Source: Perlabentimonas gracilis (lineage in GTDB: Bacteria; Bacteroidota; Bacteroidia; Bacteroidales; Tenuifilaceae). Taken from it: a DNA stretch of 64,000 bases. Where the stretch lies: assembly GCF_011174675.1 (NCBI RefSeq), contig NZ_JAANIG010000011.1, positions 1-64,000 on the forward strand. The letters run 5' to 3'. The notes under the pieces are model-generated. The model was not told where the DNA came from. It was given only the letters and a program-made list of their open reading frames with translations, and did no database searches. Position 1 is the stretch's first letter, and each line of letters begins with the position of its first letter. Below are positions 14,184 through 23,363 of this stretch, one piece after another. Position numbers and translations under genes: made by a program.

Positions 14184-16252
14184 TATATAAGCGCCTAATA
14201 ATATTAGTAATCTTTGCCTTAGCATTAGGCACATCCTTTGTTTTGGGGCAGGACTTCGAGGTCGATCCTCAAAGTATCATTGCAGATATTATTGAGAATA
14301 TCGTAGCAAATAGTGAGGACGAAAGCATTGACGTGGATGCGTTGGCCGAAGACCTTATTTACTATTCAGAGAACCCCATTAACCTTAACTCAACTACCGC
14401 CGAAGAGTTGGGCCGTCTGCTATTCTTGTCCGATTTTCAGGTTCGAGCCTTGCTCGATTACGTGAAAGACCACGGGGCAATGCAAACCATATATGAACTT
14501 CAGCTTGTGGTGGGGTTCGACTTTTCCGATATTCGTAACCTAGTACCGTTCATCACAATCTCATCGGAGATCGAAACCACAAGGCGCCCCCTTTTCCAGT
14601 ACGGCAAGCATGATATGTTTGTTAGGGCGCGTTCGCTTATCGAAACGCAGCAAGGTTATACCCCAGCACCCATCGACAACCCCACCGCAACCCGCTACGC
14701 AGGTAATAAGCTAGGGCTATACACCCGCTATACCTATAGCACAAGGGGAGGCTTTCAGTTCGGATTTGTTGGCGAGAAAGATCCTGGCGAAGAGTTCTTC
14801 AGGGGATCAAACCCCTATGGTTTTGACCACTACTCTGCCCATATGCAGATTACAAATGTTGGTAGGGTAAAAAGCTTGGTAGTTGGTGATTTTAATGCTG
14901 ACTTTGGGCAAGGGCTTACCCTTTGGACCAGCGCATCGTTTGGCAAATCGCCTGATCCTATGGGGGTAAGAAAAAGATCAAGGGGGATTTATAGATACAG
15001 CTCTACCAACGAGAACGAGTTTTTACGCGGTGCAGGTGCAACAGTTACTTTGGGTCGATTTGAGGTATCTGCTTTTGGGTCGTACAAAAAGATTGATGCC
15101 AACATTACCGATTCGCTGATCGATGGCAATTACTACTTCACCTCGCGGCCAACTAGTGGTCTGCACCGTACCCCCAATGAAATATCAAACAAGAAGACCC
15201 TTGGCGAGTTTGTTGCAGGAGGTAACGTGAATTTTTCGGTAGGTAACCTAAAAGCAGGGGTGACAGGTTCGCTTGTTAATCTCGATGCGGCCTACGATGC
15301 CCCCAACCAACCCTACCGATACTTTGAACCGCCTTTACAGAATAGAGCTAACCTCGGATTTGATTATACCTACGGCCTAGGAAATCATTTGATTTTTGGC
15401 GAGGCAGCCACAACCCTAGGCCACGGCAGTGGAATTGTGTCGGGCGCATTGTTACGCCTCCATTCGTTGCTTACCATGTCGGTTATTGGGCGCTACTACG
15501 AGAAGGATTACAGCACCTATTACACTGGCGCTTTTGCCGATGGTTCCTCGCCCGCAAACGAGAGTGGGGTATTGGTTGGGTTACGCTTCCTGCCATACCG
15601 ACACTGGCAAATGGCAGGCTATGTAGATGCATTCCAGTCGGACTGGTTGCGCTTTGGGATTAACGCTCCCTCCCGTGGTCGCGACTACCTTTTGGAGACC
15701 ACATATAGCCCCCGTTCGCGCTTAAGCTTCATGCTCCGATATAGGCTTAAGCAGAAGGATAAAAATCAGGTGGTTGACGATGAGCCTACTCGTTGGGTAG
15801 TGCCCTACACTCAGCAAGCCCTTCGTTTCCACTTAGCCTATAACCCAACCCGCGAAATTCATCTTAAGAGTCGAATAGAATTTTCGTGGTACGACGAGGA
15901 GAACCTACCTCAAGAATCAGGGATTATGGTTTATCAGGATATATCGTATCGACCCCGCCAGCTACCCCTTACTCTAACCGCTAGGTTTGCTGTTTTCGAA
16001 ACCGACTCGTGGAATACAAGAATTTACGCCTACGAGAACGATGTGCTCTACTATTTCTCGATACCAGCCTACTACTCGCGAGGTTCAAGGGTGTTCCTGC
16101 TGGCAAAGTACTCCATTGGTCGAAGCGTTGATATTTGGTTTAGGGTGGCTCAAACATTCTTTGCCGATCAGGATGTGCTCGGCACGGGTTTAGATAGGAT
16201 TGATGGCTCCACCCGAAGTGATGCTCGTATTCAGCTTCGATTTAAGTTTTAA
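14180..16252 (+). CDS. Helix-hairpin-helix protein with C-terminal predicted outer-membrane barrel
   Basis: The 690-residue exported protein has a signal peptide (IILVIFALALGTSFVLGQ) and an acidic stretch. A ComEA-like helix-hairpin-helix region follows at about 66-130 (PINLNSTTAEELGRLLFL, VRALLDYVKDHGAMQTIYEL). The remaining about 550 residues alternate aromatic and polar residues like a large beta-barrel and end in a RIQLRFKF strand with terminal F. HhH motifs normally bind DNA non-specifically. Their placement before an outer-membrane barrel suggests, without proof, contact with DNA or use of the fold for protein contacts. The gene overlaps the PorV-like gene by four bases. Proteins of this layout recur in Bacteroidota genomes. 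Confidence 0.8.
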   Translation: MIYKRLIILVIFALALGTSFVLGQDFEVDPQSIIADIIENIVANSEDESIDVDALAEDLIYYSENPINLNSTTAEELGRLLFLSDFQVRALLDYVKDHGAMQTIYELQLVVGFDFSDIRNLVPFITISSEIETTRRPLFQYGKHDMFVRARSLIETQQGYTPAPIDNPTATRYAGNKLGLYTRYTYSTRGGFQFGFVGEKDPGEEFFRGSNPYGFDHYSAHMQITNVGRVKSLVVGDFNADFGQGLTLWTSASFGKSPDPMGVRKRSRGIYRYSSTNENEFLRGAGATVTLGRFEVSAFGSYKKIDANITDSLIDGNYYFTSRPTSGLHRTPNEISNKKTLGEFVAGGNVNFSVGNLKAGVTGSLVNLDAAYDAPNQPYRYFEPPLQNRANLGFDYTYGLGNHLIFGEAATTLGHGSGIVSGALLRLHSLLTMSVIGRYYEKDYSTYYTGAFADGSSPANESGVLVGLRFLPYRHWQMAGYVDAFQSDWLRFGINAPSRGRDYLLETTYSPRSRLSFMLRYRLKQKDKNQVVDDEPTRWVVPYTQQALRFHLAYNPTREIHLKSRIEFSWYDEENLPQESGIMVYQDISYRPRQLPLTLTARFAVFETDSWNTRIYAYENDVLYYFSIPAYYSRGSRVFLLAKYSIGRSVDIWFRVAQTFFADQDVLGTGLDRIDGSTRSDARIQLRFKF

Positions 16253-16269
16253 TCTAATACTTTTCCTCT

Positions 16270-17130
16270 ATGGATTGGCTCAACCAGATGCTCGAACAAA
16301 AAGTTATACTGTATCCAGCAATTATCTTTAGCACAACGCTCGTCTGTTTTTTTCTTATAAGGATCATTCGTGGCCTGATGAATAGGAGTATCAGAAAGGC
16401 CTCCGCTATCTTAAAAGTTGATCCTACAAAGTACACATTCTTAAAAAATACGGTTAGCGTAATAATTATTTCCATTGGGATAATTATTGTTTTTCAGCTA
16501 ATCCCCGAGCTGCGTAAGCTGGGGATGCCGCTTTTTGCTGGTGCAGGTGTTCTAACGGCTGTAATTGGGTTTGCATCACAGCAAGCCCTTTCTAATATTG
16601 TTGGTGGAGTCTTTATCGTAATGTTTAGGCCATTTAGGGTAGGCGATTTAATAAAGATTGGAACTATGCATACTGGAACAGTTGAGGATATAACGCTTAG
16701 GCACACCGTGATTAGAGATTTTGAGAACCGAAGAATCATTGTCCCCAATGCCATAATGAACAACGAGGTAGTAGAAAACTCAAATATTACTGACGAAAGG
16801 GTATGCTTGAGGTTCGAGGTGAATATTGCCTACGATGCCGATACTGATAAGGCACTTGACCTTTTGCAAAGGGTTGCAGAGGCACATCCGCTATGCATTG
16901 ATATTAGGTCGAAAAGCGACACGGCTAGCGGAATGCCCAAGGTAAGGGTAGGGGTGGTAAACCTAACCGATTCGGCAGTAGTTTTGCGAGCTTGGATTTG
17001 GACAGCAAACCCCAGCGATAGCTTTGCTCTTAGATTCGATATGTTTAAAACCATAAAGAGTCGTTTCCAGGATGAGGGGGTAGAAATACCACTACCACAA
17101 AGGGTTGTACATATCAAGCGGGAGCAATAA
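16270..17130 (+). CDS. MscS family small-conductance mechanosensitive channel
   Basis: The 286-residue inner-membrane protein has two or three membrane helices (about 14-36, 60-80, 88-115). The pore-lining helix is glycine/alanine-rich (LFAGAGVLTAVIGFASQQAL), followed by the MscS signature PFRVGDLIKI near 121 and a beta domain (RRIIVPNAIMNNEVV). It opens under membrane tension to release solutes on osmotic downshift. The start follows the barrel gene by 17 bases, and rsmA begins five bases after its stop, so it is embedded in the purE to rsmA transcription unit. Length equals E. coli MscS (286). Confidence 0.93.
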   Translation: MDWLNQMLEQKVILYPAIIFSTTLVCFFLIRIIRGLMNRSIRKASAILKVDPTKYTFLKNTVSVIIISIGIIIVFQLIPELRKLGMPLFAGAGVLTAVIGFASQQALSNIVGGVFIVMFRPFRVGDLIKIGTMHTGTVEDITLRHTVIRDFENRRIIVPNAIMNNEVVENSNITDERVCLRFEVNIAYDADTDKALDLLQRVAEAHPLCIDIRSKSDTASGMPKVRVGVVNLTDSAVVLRAWIWTANPSDSFALRFDMFKTIKSRFQDEGVEIPLPQRVVHIKREQ

Positions 17131-17134
17131 CTTT

Positions 17135-17920
17135 ATGGAGTATAATCAGAAGGTAAGGCCAAAAAAGCAGCTTGGGCAGCACTTCCTTAACGACAAGGGA
17201 ATTGCCCAGCGAATAGTCGATAGCTTATCGGCAAATGATGCAGATGCAGTTCTGGAAATTGGCCCAGGAATGGGTGTGCTCACGGCAAGCCTTCTAGATA
17301 GGTTTGCCGAAAAGTTCTATGCTGCAGATGTAGATGACGAATCGATAGAATACCTTAGGAAAACCCTTCCCCAATTGGGTGATCGGTTACTGCTTGCCGA
17401 TTTTCTCAAGTACGATCTTGAGTCAATAACTAAGGGTAAGGTGGCCATTATTGGGAATTTTCCATATAACATATCCTCGCAAATATTTTTCAAAGTGTTG
17501 GAGCATCGCGACTCTGTAACGGAGGTGGTAGGTATGCTACAGCGCGAGGTGGCTCAGCGAATTTGCGAACCCCCAGGGTCTAAAACCTATGGAATTCTTA
17601 GCGTGTTGCTGCAGGCCTTTTATGATATTAAGTATCTTTTTACTGTAAGCGAGGGTGTTTTTACCCCTCCACCAAAGGTGAAATCAGCGGTAGTAAGGCT
17701 CACGCGGAATAGCACTCAGAAGTTGGATTGCGACGAGAAGATATTTGTTCGAGTGGTAAAGGCTGGTTTTAACCAACGCCGTAAGACGCTGCGAAACTCC
17801 ATAAAATCGGGGTTTAACGGGTTTGTAGGGAATCACCCCTTGCTCGATAAACGCCCCGAGCAGCTTAGCGTTTCGGAGTTTGTAGAGCTCACTAACTACA
17901 TTGCACTAAATCAGCCTTAG
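17135..17920 (+). CDS. rsmA: 16S rRNA dimethyladenosine transferase
   Basis: RsmA (KsgA) dimethylates two adjacent adenines near the 3' end of 16S rRNA during small-subunit assembly. Seen are KKQLGQHFLND at the N-terminus, the SAM-binding EIGPGMGVLTASLL near 39, the catalytic NFPYNISSQIFFK near 106 (N-x-PY) and FTPPPKVKSAVVRL near 174. The frame opens at 17105 inside mscS; the ATG at 17135 gives MEYNQKVRPKKQLGQHF, the normal family N-terminus. 261 residues is usual. The stop overlaps that of the convergent permease gene by four bases (TTAG). Confidence 0.96.
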   Translation: MEYNQKVRPKKQLGQHFLNDKGIAQRIVDSLSANDADAVLEIGPGMGVLTASLLDRFAEKFYAADVDDESIEYLRKTLPQLGDRLLLADFLKYDLESITKGKVAIIGNFPYNISSQIFFKVLEHRDSVTEVVGMLQREVAQRICEPPGSKTYGILSVLLQAFYDIKYLFTVSEGVFTPPPKVKSAVVRLTRNSTQKLDCDEKIFVRVVKAGFNQRRKTLRNSIKSGFNGFVGNHPLLDKRPEQLSVSEFVELTNYIALNQP

Positions 17921-19182
17921 GCTTTTGTGTTAATGGCCTCCACTGGGCTTAACCTCGATGCCTTCCAGGCGGGGGCGTAACCCGATACTACCCCAATTAT
18001 AGCCGACACCATTAGACCAAGGATAATATTGTCGGCGGTTAGCGTAATGGTAAACTCTGAGAGGTTCGACACAAGAGTTGTTCCTATAAAAATGAAGATT
18101 AGCCCAATGGTTCCCCCCATAAGCGATAGCAGCACCGATTCGTATAGGAACTGCACCAGAATAAAGCTGTTCTTTGCCCCTAAAGCTTTCTGGATACCAA
18201 TTATGTTGGTTCGCTCCTTTACCGATACGAACATGATATTTGCAATGCCAAAGCCACCCACAAGAATGGAGAAACCGCCAATAATCCATCCCGCTATATT
18301 AATCATTCTAAATATATTGTCTATTCCATCCTTTAGGGTACTTACTTGGTTTAGCGCAAAATCATCATCTTCTATGGGTTTTAGCCTTCGTGACGACCGC
18401 ATAATGCCCCTAAGCTCATCAATTAGTTCCTCTGCAGGGATACCCTGCTTTGCTTTAACCATAATGGTGGGGCCAACTCTTCTGAAATCGATAATTGAGC
18501 GTGCAAAGCTGGCGGGTATTATGGCTAGCTCATCGTGGCTATCGTCGCCAATAGCCGATTGCCCCTCTCTTTTGAGCACGCCAATTACCTCAACGTTGAA
18601 CCCGCTCAGCTTTATGATTTGTCCAATGGGGTTTTTGCCCGCAAAAAGTTCCTGCGCCAACTGATTCCCAATGATGGTTACCCTGCGGCCATTGTTCAGG
18701 TCGAAGGGCGAAAAGTATCGCCCCTCCTGGACATCAAACGATCGTATCTCTTCGTAGCTTTCGGTTACAGCCAGAACCGTTGTTCGTGGAGCAGAGTTTC
18801 TTTCGAATGATATCAGGCTGTTAAAACCTACCATGAATGAAGTGGCTTGAGCAAGGGTACTACTCGTTCTAATGGTTGCTAAATCCTCCAACGAGGGTTG
18901 TGGTCGGTTCATATATTTCCACCAAGGGTACTCACCTCCCATGGACCAAGGCCATTTCTGAACATATACCACATTGTCGCCGAGCGACTCCAGGCTGTTT
19001 CGAACATTGCGCTCAAGCGAGTCAAGAATGGTGAATACCGAGATAATGGCAAAAATTCCAATGGTAATTCCAAAAAGGGAAAGGAATGTACGCATCTTAT
19101 TCACCGTAATCGATTGGAAAGCAAAGGCCATGCTTTCGCGCGAAAGCTTAACGAAGATGATAAAGGGCTTTAGGGGTTTCAT
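17917..19182 (-). CDS. MacB/FtsX-type ABC transporter permease
   Basis: The 421-residue protein has the MacB-like layout. There is one N-terminal membrane helix (about 28-50: TFLSLFGITIGIFAIISVF), a large periplasmic core domain (about 55-270: NVRNSLESLGDNVVYVQ, RRVTIIGNQLAQELF), and three C-terminal helices (about 290-405) in the FtsX domain (NIMFVSVKERTNIIGIQKA, GYAPAWKASRLSPVEAI). Such permeases couple a cytoplasmic ATPase to periplasmic transport of lipoproteins, peptides or drugs. No ATPase or membrane-fusion partner adjoins it. A TACCTTTG element lies about 54 bases upstream of the ATG. Confidence 0.92.
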   Translation of the reverse strand: MKPLKPFIIFVKLSRESMAFAFQSITVNKMRTFLSLFGITIGIFAIISVFTILDSLERNVRNSLESLGDNVVYVQKWPWSMGGEYPWWKYMNRPQPSLEDLATIRTSSTLAQATSFMVGFNSLISFERNSAPRTTVLAVTESYEEIRSFDVQEGRYFSPFDLNNGRRVTIIGNQLAQELFAGKNPIGQIIKLSGFNVEVIGVLKREGQSAIGDDSHDELAIIPASFARSIIDFRRVGPTIMVKAKQGIPAEELIDELRGIMRSSRRLKPIEDDDFALNQVSTLKDGIDNIFRMINIAGWIIGGFSILVGGFGIANIMFVSVKERTNIIGIQKALGAKNSFILVQFLYESVLLSLMGGTIGLIFIFIGTTLVSNLSEFTITLTADNIILGLMVSAIIGVVSGYAPAWKASRLSPVEAINTKA

Positions 19183-19235
19183 ACAGTTGTGCTCGGTTGA
19201 GTGGGCAATCCAAATTAGTTTTGCAAATCAATTGT

Positions 19236-19243
19236 CAAAGGTA
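19236..19243 (-). promoter_or_regulatory. Bacteroidota -7 promoter element (TACCTTTG)
   Basis: On the minus strand TACCTTTG matches TAnnTTTG and precedes the MacB-like permease ATG by 53 bases. Confidence 0.5.
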
Positions 19244-19396
19244 AAAAAGCATGATTAAAAAAACGACATCATTTTGTTAATTTAAGTCGGTTTGTGAGTG
19301 ATAAATTCGAAGCTTTTAGCCATTTTTGTAACCTAATAGGTTCTAAAAAAACCATTTCCTGTCAACTGTAGATTTATTGAACTGAAATACAGCTAG

Positions 19397-20914
19397 ATGA
19401 AGCAAATTAAAACAGCCCTTATTTCTGTTTACCACAAGGATGGTCTCGATGAACTCGTTCATCAGCTCAATAAGTTTAATGTTAAAATATACTCAACCGG
19501 AGGAACTCTTAAATTTATTCAGGATTGTGGAGTTGAAGCCGAGGCGGTTGAGGATTTAACCAGCTACCCATCGATACTTGGAGGCAGGGTTAAAACTTTG
19601 CACCCCAAAATTTTTGGCGGCATACTTGCCCGCAGGGGTAACGAGAACGATCTTTTCCAGCTTCAGGAGTACCAAATCCCCGAGATTGACCTGGTGGTGG
19701 TAGATCTTTACCCATTTGAGGATACTGTGGCCAGTGGTGCCAGCGAGCAGGAGGTGATAGAAAAGATCGATATTGGTGGGATATCGCTTATTCGGGCAGC
19801 TGCCAAAAACTTTAGGGACGTGCTAATCGTTTCGTCTCGCGCTCAGTATCGTGAGGTTATTGATATCCTTGATACCAACAATGGCGAAACAACGCTCGAC
19901 GAGCGCAAGCGGTTTGCTCGAGATGCTTTCAACGTGTCAAGCCATTACGATTCGGCAATATTCCAATACTTTTGTGGCGAGGCTACGCCTCCAGCGTTTA
20001 AGCTTAGCGTGCCCAAAATCAATACGCTTCGATATGGGGAGAACCCACATCAAGAAGGCATTTTTTATGGCGATTTAGCCTCAGCCTTTACCCAGCTGCA
20101 CGGCAAGGAGGTTTCGTACAATAATCTATTAGATATTGATGCTGCCCTAAGCCTTATTACTGAGTTCGATGAGCCGACCATCGCTATACTAAAGCACAAT
20201 AATGCTTGCGGTTTGGCCACTCGTATTAGTTTAGCTCAAGCATGGGTTGATGCCTTAGCCGGCGATCCCGTTTCAGCATTTGGTGGTGTGATAGCTTCAA
20301 ATCGTCCTATTGACGAGGCAACCGCCGAAGAAATGAATAAACTATTCTTCGAGGTGGTTTTGGCGCCCGATTATTCTGAGGAGGCATTACATATGCTAAA
20401 ATCAAAGAAAAACAGGATCATCCTTAGGGTAAACGGTTTTGACTTCCCCGCCAAGCAATTCCGCAGCTTGATAAACGGTGTGCTAGTTCAGGGAAGAGAT
20501 TCGAAGACTGAGCAAGTAGCGGATATGAAACCTGCTACAAGCAAAGAGCCAACGCAGCAGGAACTGTCCGATATGGTTTTTGCCAACAAAATTGTGAAAC
20601 ACTCCAAATCAAATGCAATAGTTTTAGCAAAAGATCAGCAGCTAATTGCCAGCGGTGTTGGTCAAACCTCACGGGTTGATGCTCTAAAGCACGCCATTGC
20701 TAAAGCAAAAAGTTTTAACTTTGACCTTAATGGAGCCGTAATGGCCTCCGATGCATTCTTCCCCTTTGCCGATTCGGTGCAGATTGCTTCCGAAGAAGGC
20801 ATTACTGCAGTGGTACAGCCAGGCGGTTCGGTGCGCGATCAGGAGGTTATCGACTTCTGCAACGAGGCCAAGATGGCCATGGTTTTTACCGGAACACGAC
20901 ATTTTAAGCACTAG
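19397..20914 (+). CDS. purH: Bifunctional AICAR transformylase / IMP cyclohydrolase
   Basis: PurH catalyses the last two steps of IMP synthesis. The N-terminal cyclohydrolase domain (1-190) shows ISVYHKDGLDELV, YSTGGTLKFI near 32 and VKTLHPKIFGGILARR near 66. The transformylase domain shows LRYGENPHQEG near 213, KHNNACGLA near 274 (catalytic K-H pair), DPVSAFGGVIA near 295 and the C-terminal FTGTRHFKH. At 505 residues it is normal length. mreB begins 29 bases downstream with no terminator between, matching the purH-mreBCD-mrdA-rodA order I recall in Bacteroidota. The promoter was not identified; a near match TAGATTTA lies at 19369-19376. Confidence 0.97.
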   Translation: MKQIKTALISVYHKDGLDELVHQLNKFNVKIYSTGGTLKFIQDCGVEAEAVEDLTSYPSILGGRVKTLHPKIFGGILARRGNENDLFQLQEYQIPEIDLVVVDLYPFEDTVASGASEQEVIEKIDIGGISLIRAAAKNFRDVLIVSSRAQYREVIDILDTNNGETTLDERKRFARDAFNVSSHYDSAIFQYFCGEATPPAFKLSVPKINTLRYGENPHQEGIFYGDLASAFTQLHGKEVSYNNLLDIDAALSLITEFDEPTIAILKHNNACGLATRISLAQAWVDALAGDPVSAFGGVIASNRPIDEATAEEMNKLFFEVVLAPDYSEEALHMLKSKKNRIILRVNGFDFPAKQFRSLINGVLVQGRDSKTEQVADMKPATSKEPTQQELSDMVFANKIVKHSKSNAIVLAKDQQLIASGVGQTSRVDALKHAIAKAKSFNFDLNGAVMASDAFFPFADSVQIASEEGITAVVQPGGSVRDQEVIDFCNEAKMAMVFTGTRHFKH

Positions 20915-20943
20915 ATAGTAATTAACGTAGATACATTAATCAA

Positions 20944-21966
20944 ATGGGACTATTTTCATTCTTCACGCAGGAGTTGGCCATCGACCTTGGCACTGCTAAC
21001 ACAATCATAATTTATAATGACAAAATTGTTGTTGATGAGCCATCAATTGTAGCATTGGATCACAGCACTGGAAAGCTAATCGCCATTGGCGAGAAGGCAC
21101 GCCAGATGCATGGAAAAACCCATGAAAACATTCGTACTATCCGCCCATTGCGCGATGGTGTGATTGCCGACTTTAATGCTGCCGAGCAGATGATTCGCGG
21201 GATGATTAAAATGATTAACACAAAGAACAAGCTGTTTACCCCATCGTTGCGCATGGTTGTATGTATTCCCAGTGGTAGTACCGAGGTTGAGATCCGTGCG
21301 GTGCGCGACTCGGCCGAGCATGCAGGTGGCAGGGATGTGTACATGATATACGAGCCTATGGCCGCCTCAATTGGCATTGGCCTCGATGTGGAAGCACCAA
21401 GCGGTAGCATGGTTGTGGATATAGGAGGCGGAACATCGGAAATTGCTGTTATTGCGCTTGGAGGGATTGTTTGTAACAAGTCGGTGCGTATTGCTGGCGA
21501 TGCCTTTACAGCCGACATACAGGCCTACATGAGGCATCAGCATAATATTAAAATTGGAGATAAAACAGCAGAGGATATAAAAATTGCGGTGGGTTCAGCT
21601 TTACCCGATTTAGAAAATCCCCCTGCCGACTATATTGTGCGTGGTCCAAACCTGATGACAGCGCTGCCCATCGAAATCCCAATTTCATACCAAGAGATTG
21701 CTCACTGCCTCGACAAGTCAATCTCGAAGGTGGAGACCGCCATCCTAAGCGTGTTGGAACAAACCCCACCCGAGCTTTATGCCGATATTGTTCAGTCGGG
21801 GATATACCTTGCGGGAGGTGGAGCCCTACTTAGAGGGCTCGATAAGCGATTAACCGATAAGATTAATATACCTTTCCATGTGGCCGAGGATCCGCTTCAC
21901 GCCGTTGCTCGTGGAACAGGCATTGCGCTAAAGAATGTCGATAAGTTCCAATTCCTAATGCGCTAA
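20944..21966 (+). CDS. mreB: Rod shape-determining actin-like protein MreB
   Basis: MreB forms membrane-bound filaments that organise lateral-wall synthesis. The 340-residue sequence has an amphipathic N-terminus (MGLFSFFTQELAIDLGTANT) with the phosphate-1 loop DLGTANT, phosphate-2 DIGGGTSEIAV near 160, and the adenosine motif GIYLAGGGALLRGL near 287. All three nucleotide-binding blocks are intact. It is the first shape gene after purH, and mreC starts 38 bases downstream. Confidence 0.97.
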   Translation: MGLFSFFTQELAIDLGTANTIIIYNDKIVVDEPSIVALDHSTGKLIAIGEKARQMHGKTHENIRTIRPLRDGVIADFNAAEQMIRGMIKMINTKNKLFTPSLRMVVCIPSGSTEVEIRAVRDSAEHAGGRDVYMIYEPMAASIGIGLDVEAPSGSMVVDIGGGTSEIAVIALGGIVCNKSVRIAGDAFTADIQAYMRHQHNIKIGDKTAEDIKIAVGSALPDLENPPADYIVRGPNLMTALPIEIPISYQEIAHCLDKSISKVETAILSVLEQTPPELYADIVQSGIYLAGGGALLRGLDKRLTDKINIPFHVAEDPLHAVARGTGIALKNVDKFQFLMR

Positions 21967-22004
21967 ATCAAATAGTTAGCTGAAGAATTAACTGCTCTAG
22001 AACC

Positions 22005-22832
22005 ATGAACAGCCTTATACGGTTTATAGTTAGGTATCAATTTTTTCTACTGTTCCTTGTTTTAGAAACGTTCTCGTTTTGGCTTTTAAGTACTCACTCA
22101 TACTACCAGAGCACCAAGCTCGAGGATGCCACTAGAACCCTAACCGGTTTTGCCAGCACTAGAATTAGTAACGCTACAAAGTACTTAAAGCTTGCCGAAA
22201 CTAATGAACATCTGGCGCAGAGTAACCTAGAGCTCCGAAACCAACTTGCAGCGCTAAACACTAGGTACGATTTGCTCAGGAATAAATTGGGAGATACGCT
22301 TGTTGAACCCAACTATTCGTACACCCTTGCCAAGGTGGTAAACAACTCAATTAACAAGCAGTATAACTACTTAACCCTGAATGTTGGAAAAGATCACGGG
22401 GTGAAGAAAGAGATGGGCGTAGTATCGAGTCAGGGGGTTATTGGAATAGTTGCAGGGGTATCGTCGAACTACAGTACAGTTATCTCGCTGCTTAATGTTG
22501 ACCTTAAAATTTCGGCTAAGCTTAAGCGCACCAATCATTTTGGATCGCTATATTGGGATGGGAAAAACTACAGGGAGGTTCTATTAACTGATGTTCCACA
22601 GCACGTGGCCGTTAGTATTGGCGACACCGTTGTTACAAGTGGTTACTCGGCAATTTTTCCTGCCGATATAAATTTGGGAACCATAAGTTCTGTTGAAGGC
22701 AAAGGGTCTAATTTTCATAATCTTAAGGTAAAGCTGTTTGCCGATTTCAAACAGCTAAGCTCGGTTTGGGTTGTGAGCCCTAAGCTCGAGAGCGAGCGCG
22801 AAGATTTGGAAAACACCACAACGCTTAGGTAG
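22005..22832 (+). CDS. mreC: Rod shape-determining protein MreC
   Basis: MreC is a periplasmic elongasome scaffold anchored by one N-terminal helix (about 9-30: FIVRYQFFLLFLVLETFSFW). A coiled coil follows (about 62-90: KYLKLAETNEHLAQSNLELR). The beta-sandwich core is typical: NVGKDHGVKKEMGVVSSQG near 125 and VVTSGYSAIFPADINLGT near 210. The 275-residue length is normal. The stop is directly followed by the mreD ATG with no gap. Confidence 0.94.
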   Translation: MNSLIRFIVRYQFFLLFLVLETFSFWLLSTHSYYQSTKLEDATRTLTGFASTRISNATKYLKLAETNEHLAQSNLELRNQLAALNTRYDLLRNKLGDTLVEPNYSYTLAKVVNNSINKQYNYLTLNVGKDHGVKKEMGVVSSQGVIGIVAGVSSNYSTVISLLNVDLKISAKLKRTNHFGSLYWDGKNYREVLLTDVPQHVAVSIGDTVVTSGYSAIFPADINLGTISSVEGKGSNFHNLKVKLFADFKQLSSVWVVSPKLESEREDLENTTTLR

Positions 22833-23342
22833 ATGGTAAAAGATATAGTTAAATATAGTGGCTTGTTTGTTCTGCTAATACTTTTGCAGATCTTTATCCT
22901 TAACAATATACAGCTCAGTGGGTACATTAACCCATACCTGTATGTACTCTTCATACTGCTTTTACCCTACGAAATTGCTGGCTGGGCATTACTAATTGTA
23001 GGACTCCTAACTGGGCTTACAATCGACACCTTTATGAATACCTACGGTATGCACTCATCTGCCACAATTTTTTTGGCGTTTTTGCGTCCGTATATGCTAC
23101 GGATGTTAGCCGACAGGGAGGATGTTGATAAAAAGGGAAATCCCTCGCTCTCGGGAAATGGTTTTGTTTGGTTTCTCAAGTATGTGTCAATTTTAGTGTT
23201 TGCCCACCACCTGATGCTATTCTTCATCGAAGCTTTTTCGTTCTCAACATTTTTTTCCACCTTGTGGCGCACCCTGCTAAGTTCAGTAACCACCACCATT
23301 TTTATATTCATTGCCATGCTACTGTTCGATAAGAAACAGTAA
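22833..23342 (+). CDS. mreD: Rod shape-determining membrane protein MreD
   Basis: The 169-residue integral membrane protein has five to six predicted helices (about 8-28, 32-50, 52-70, 72-92, 107-130, 143-163). MreD is poorly conserved in sequence, and the call rests on its position between mreC and mrdA together with size and topology. It starts immediately at the base after the mreC stop. It would link MreC to PBP2/RodA in the inner membrane. Confidence 0.88.
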   Translation: MVKDIVKYSGLFVLLILLQIFILNNIQLSGYINPYLYVLFILLLPYEIAGWALLIVGLLTGLTIDTFMNTYGMHSSATIFLAFLRPYMLRMLADREDVDKKGNPSLSGNGFVWFLKYVSILVFAHHLMLFFIEAFSFSTFFSTLWRTLLSSVTTTIFIFIAMLLFDKKQ

Positions 23343-23363
23343 TCATAAAATGCCCTTATAGCC

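Noticed and set aside
21060-21518. 152-codon minus-strand frame opposite mreB
   Set aside because: It is a shadow of a strongly conserved gene and shows no protein family features.
23350-23361. ATG at 23350 as the mrdA start
   Set aside because: The frame meets a stop after three codons; the PBP2 frame needs TTG at 23364.
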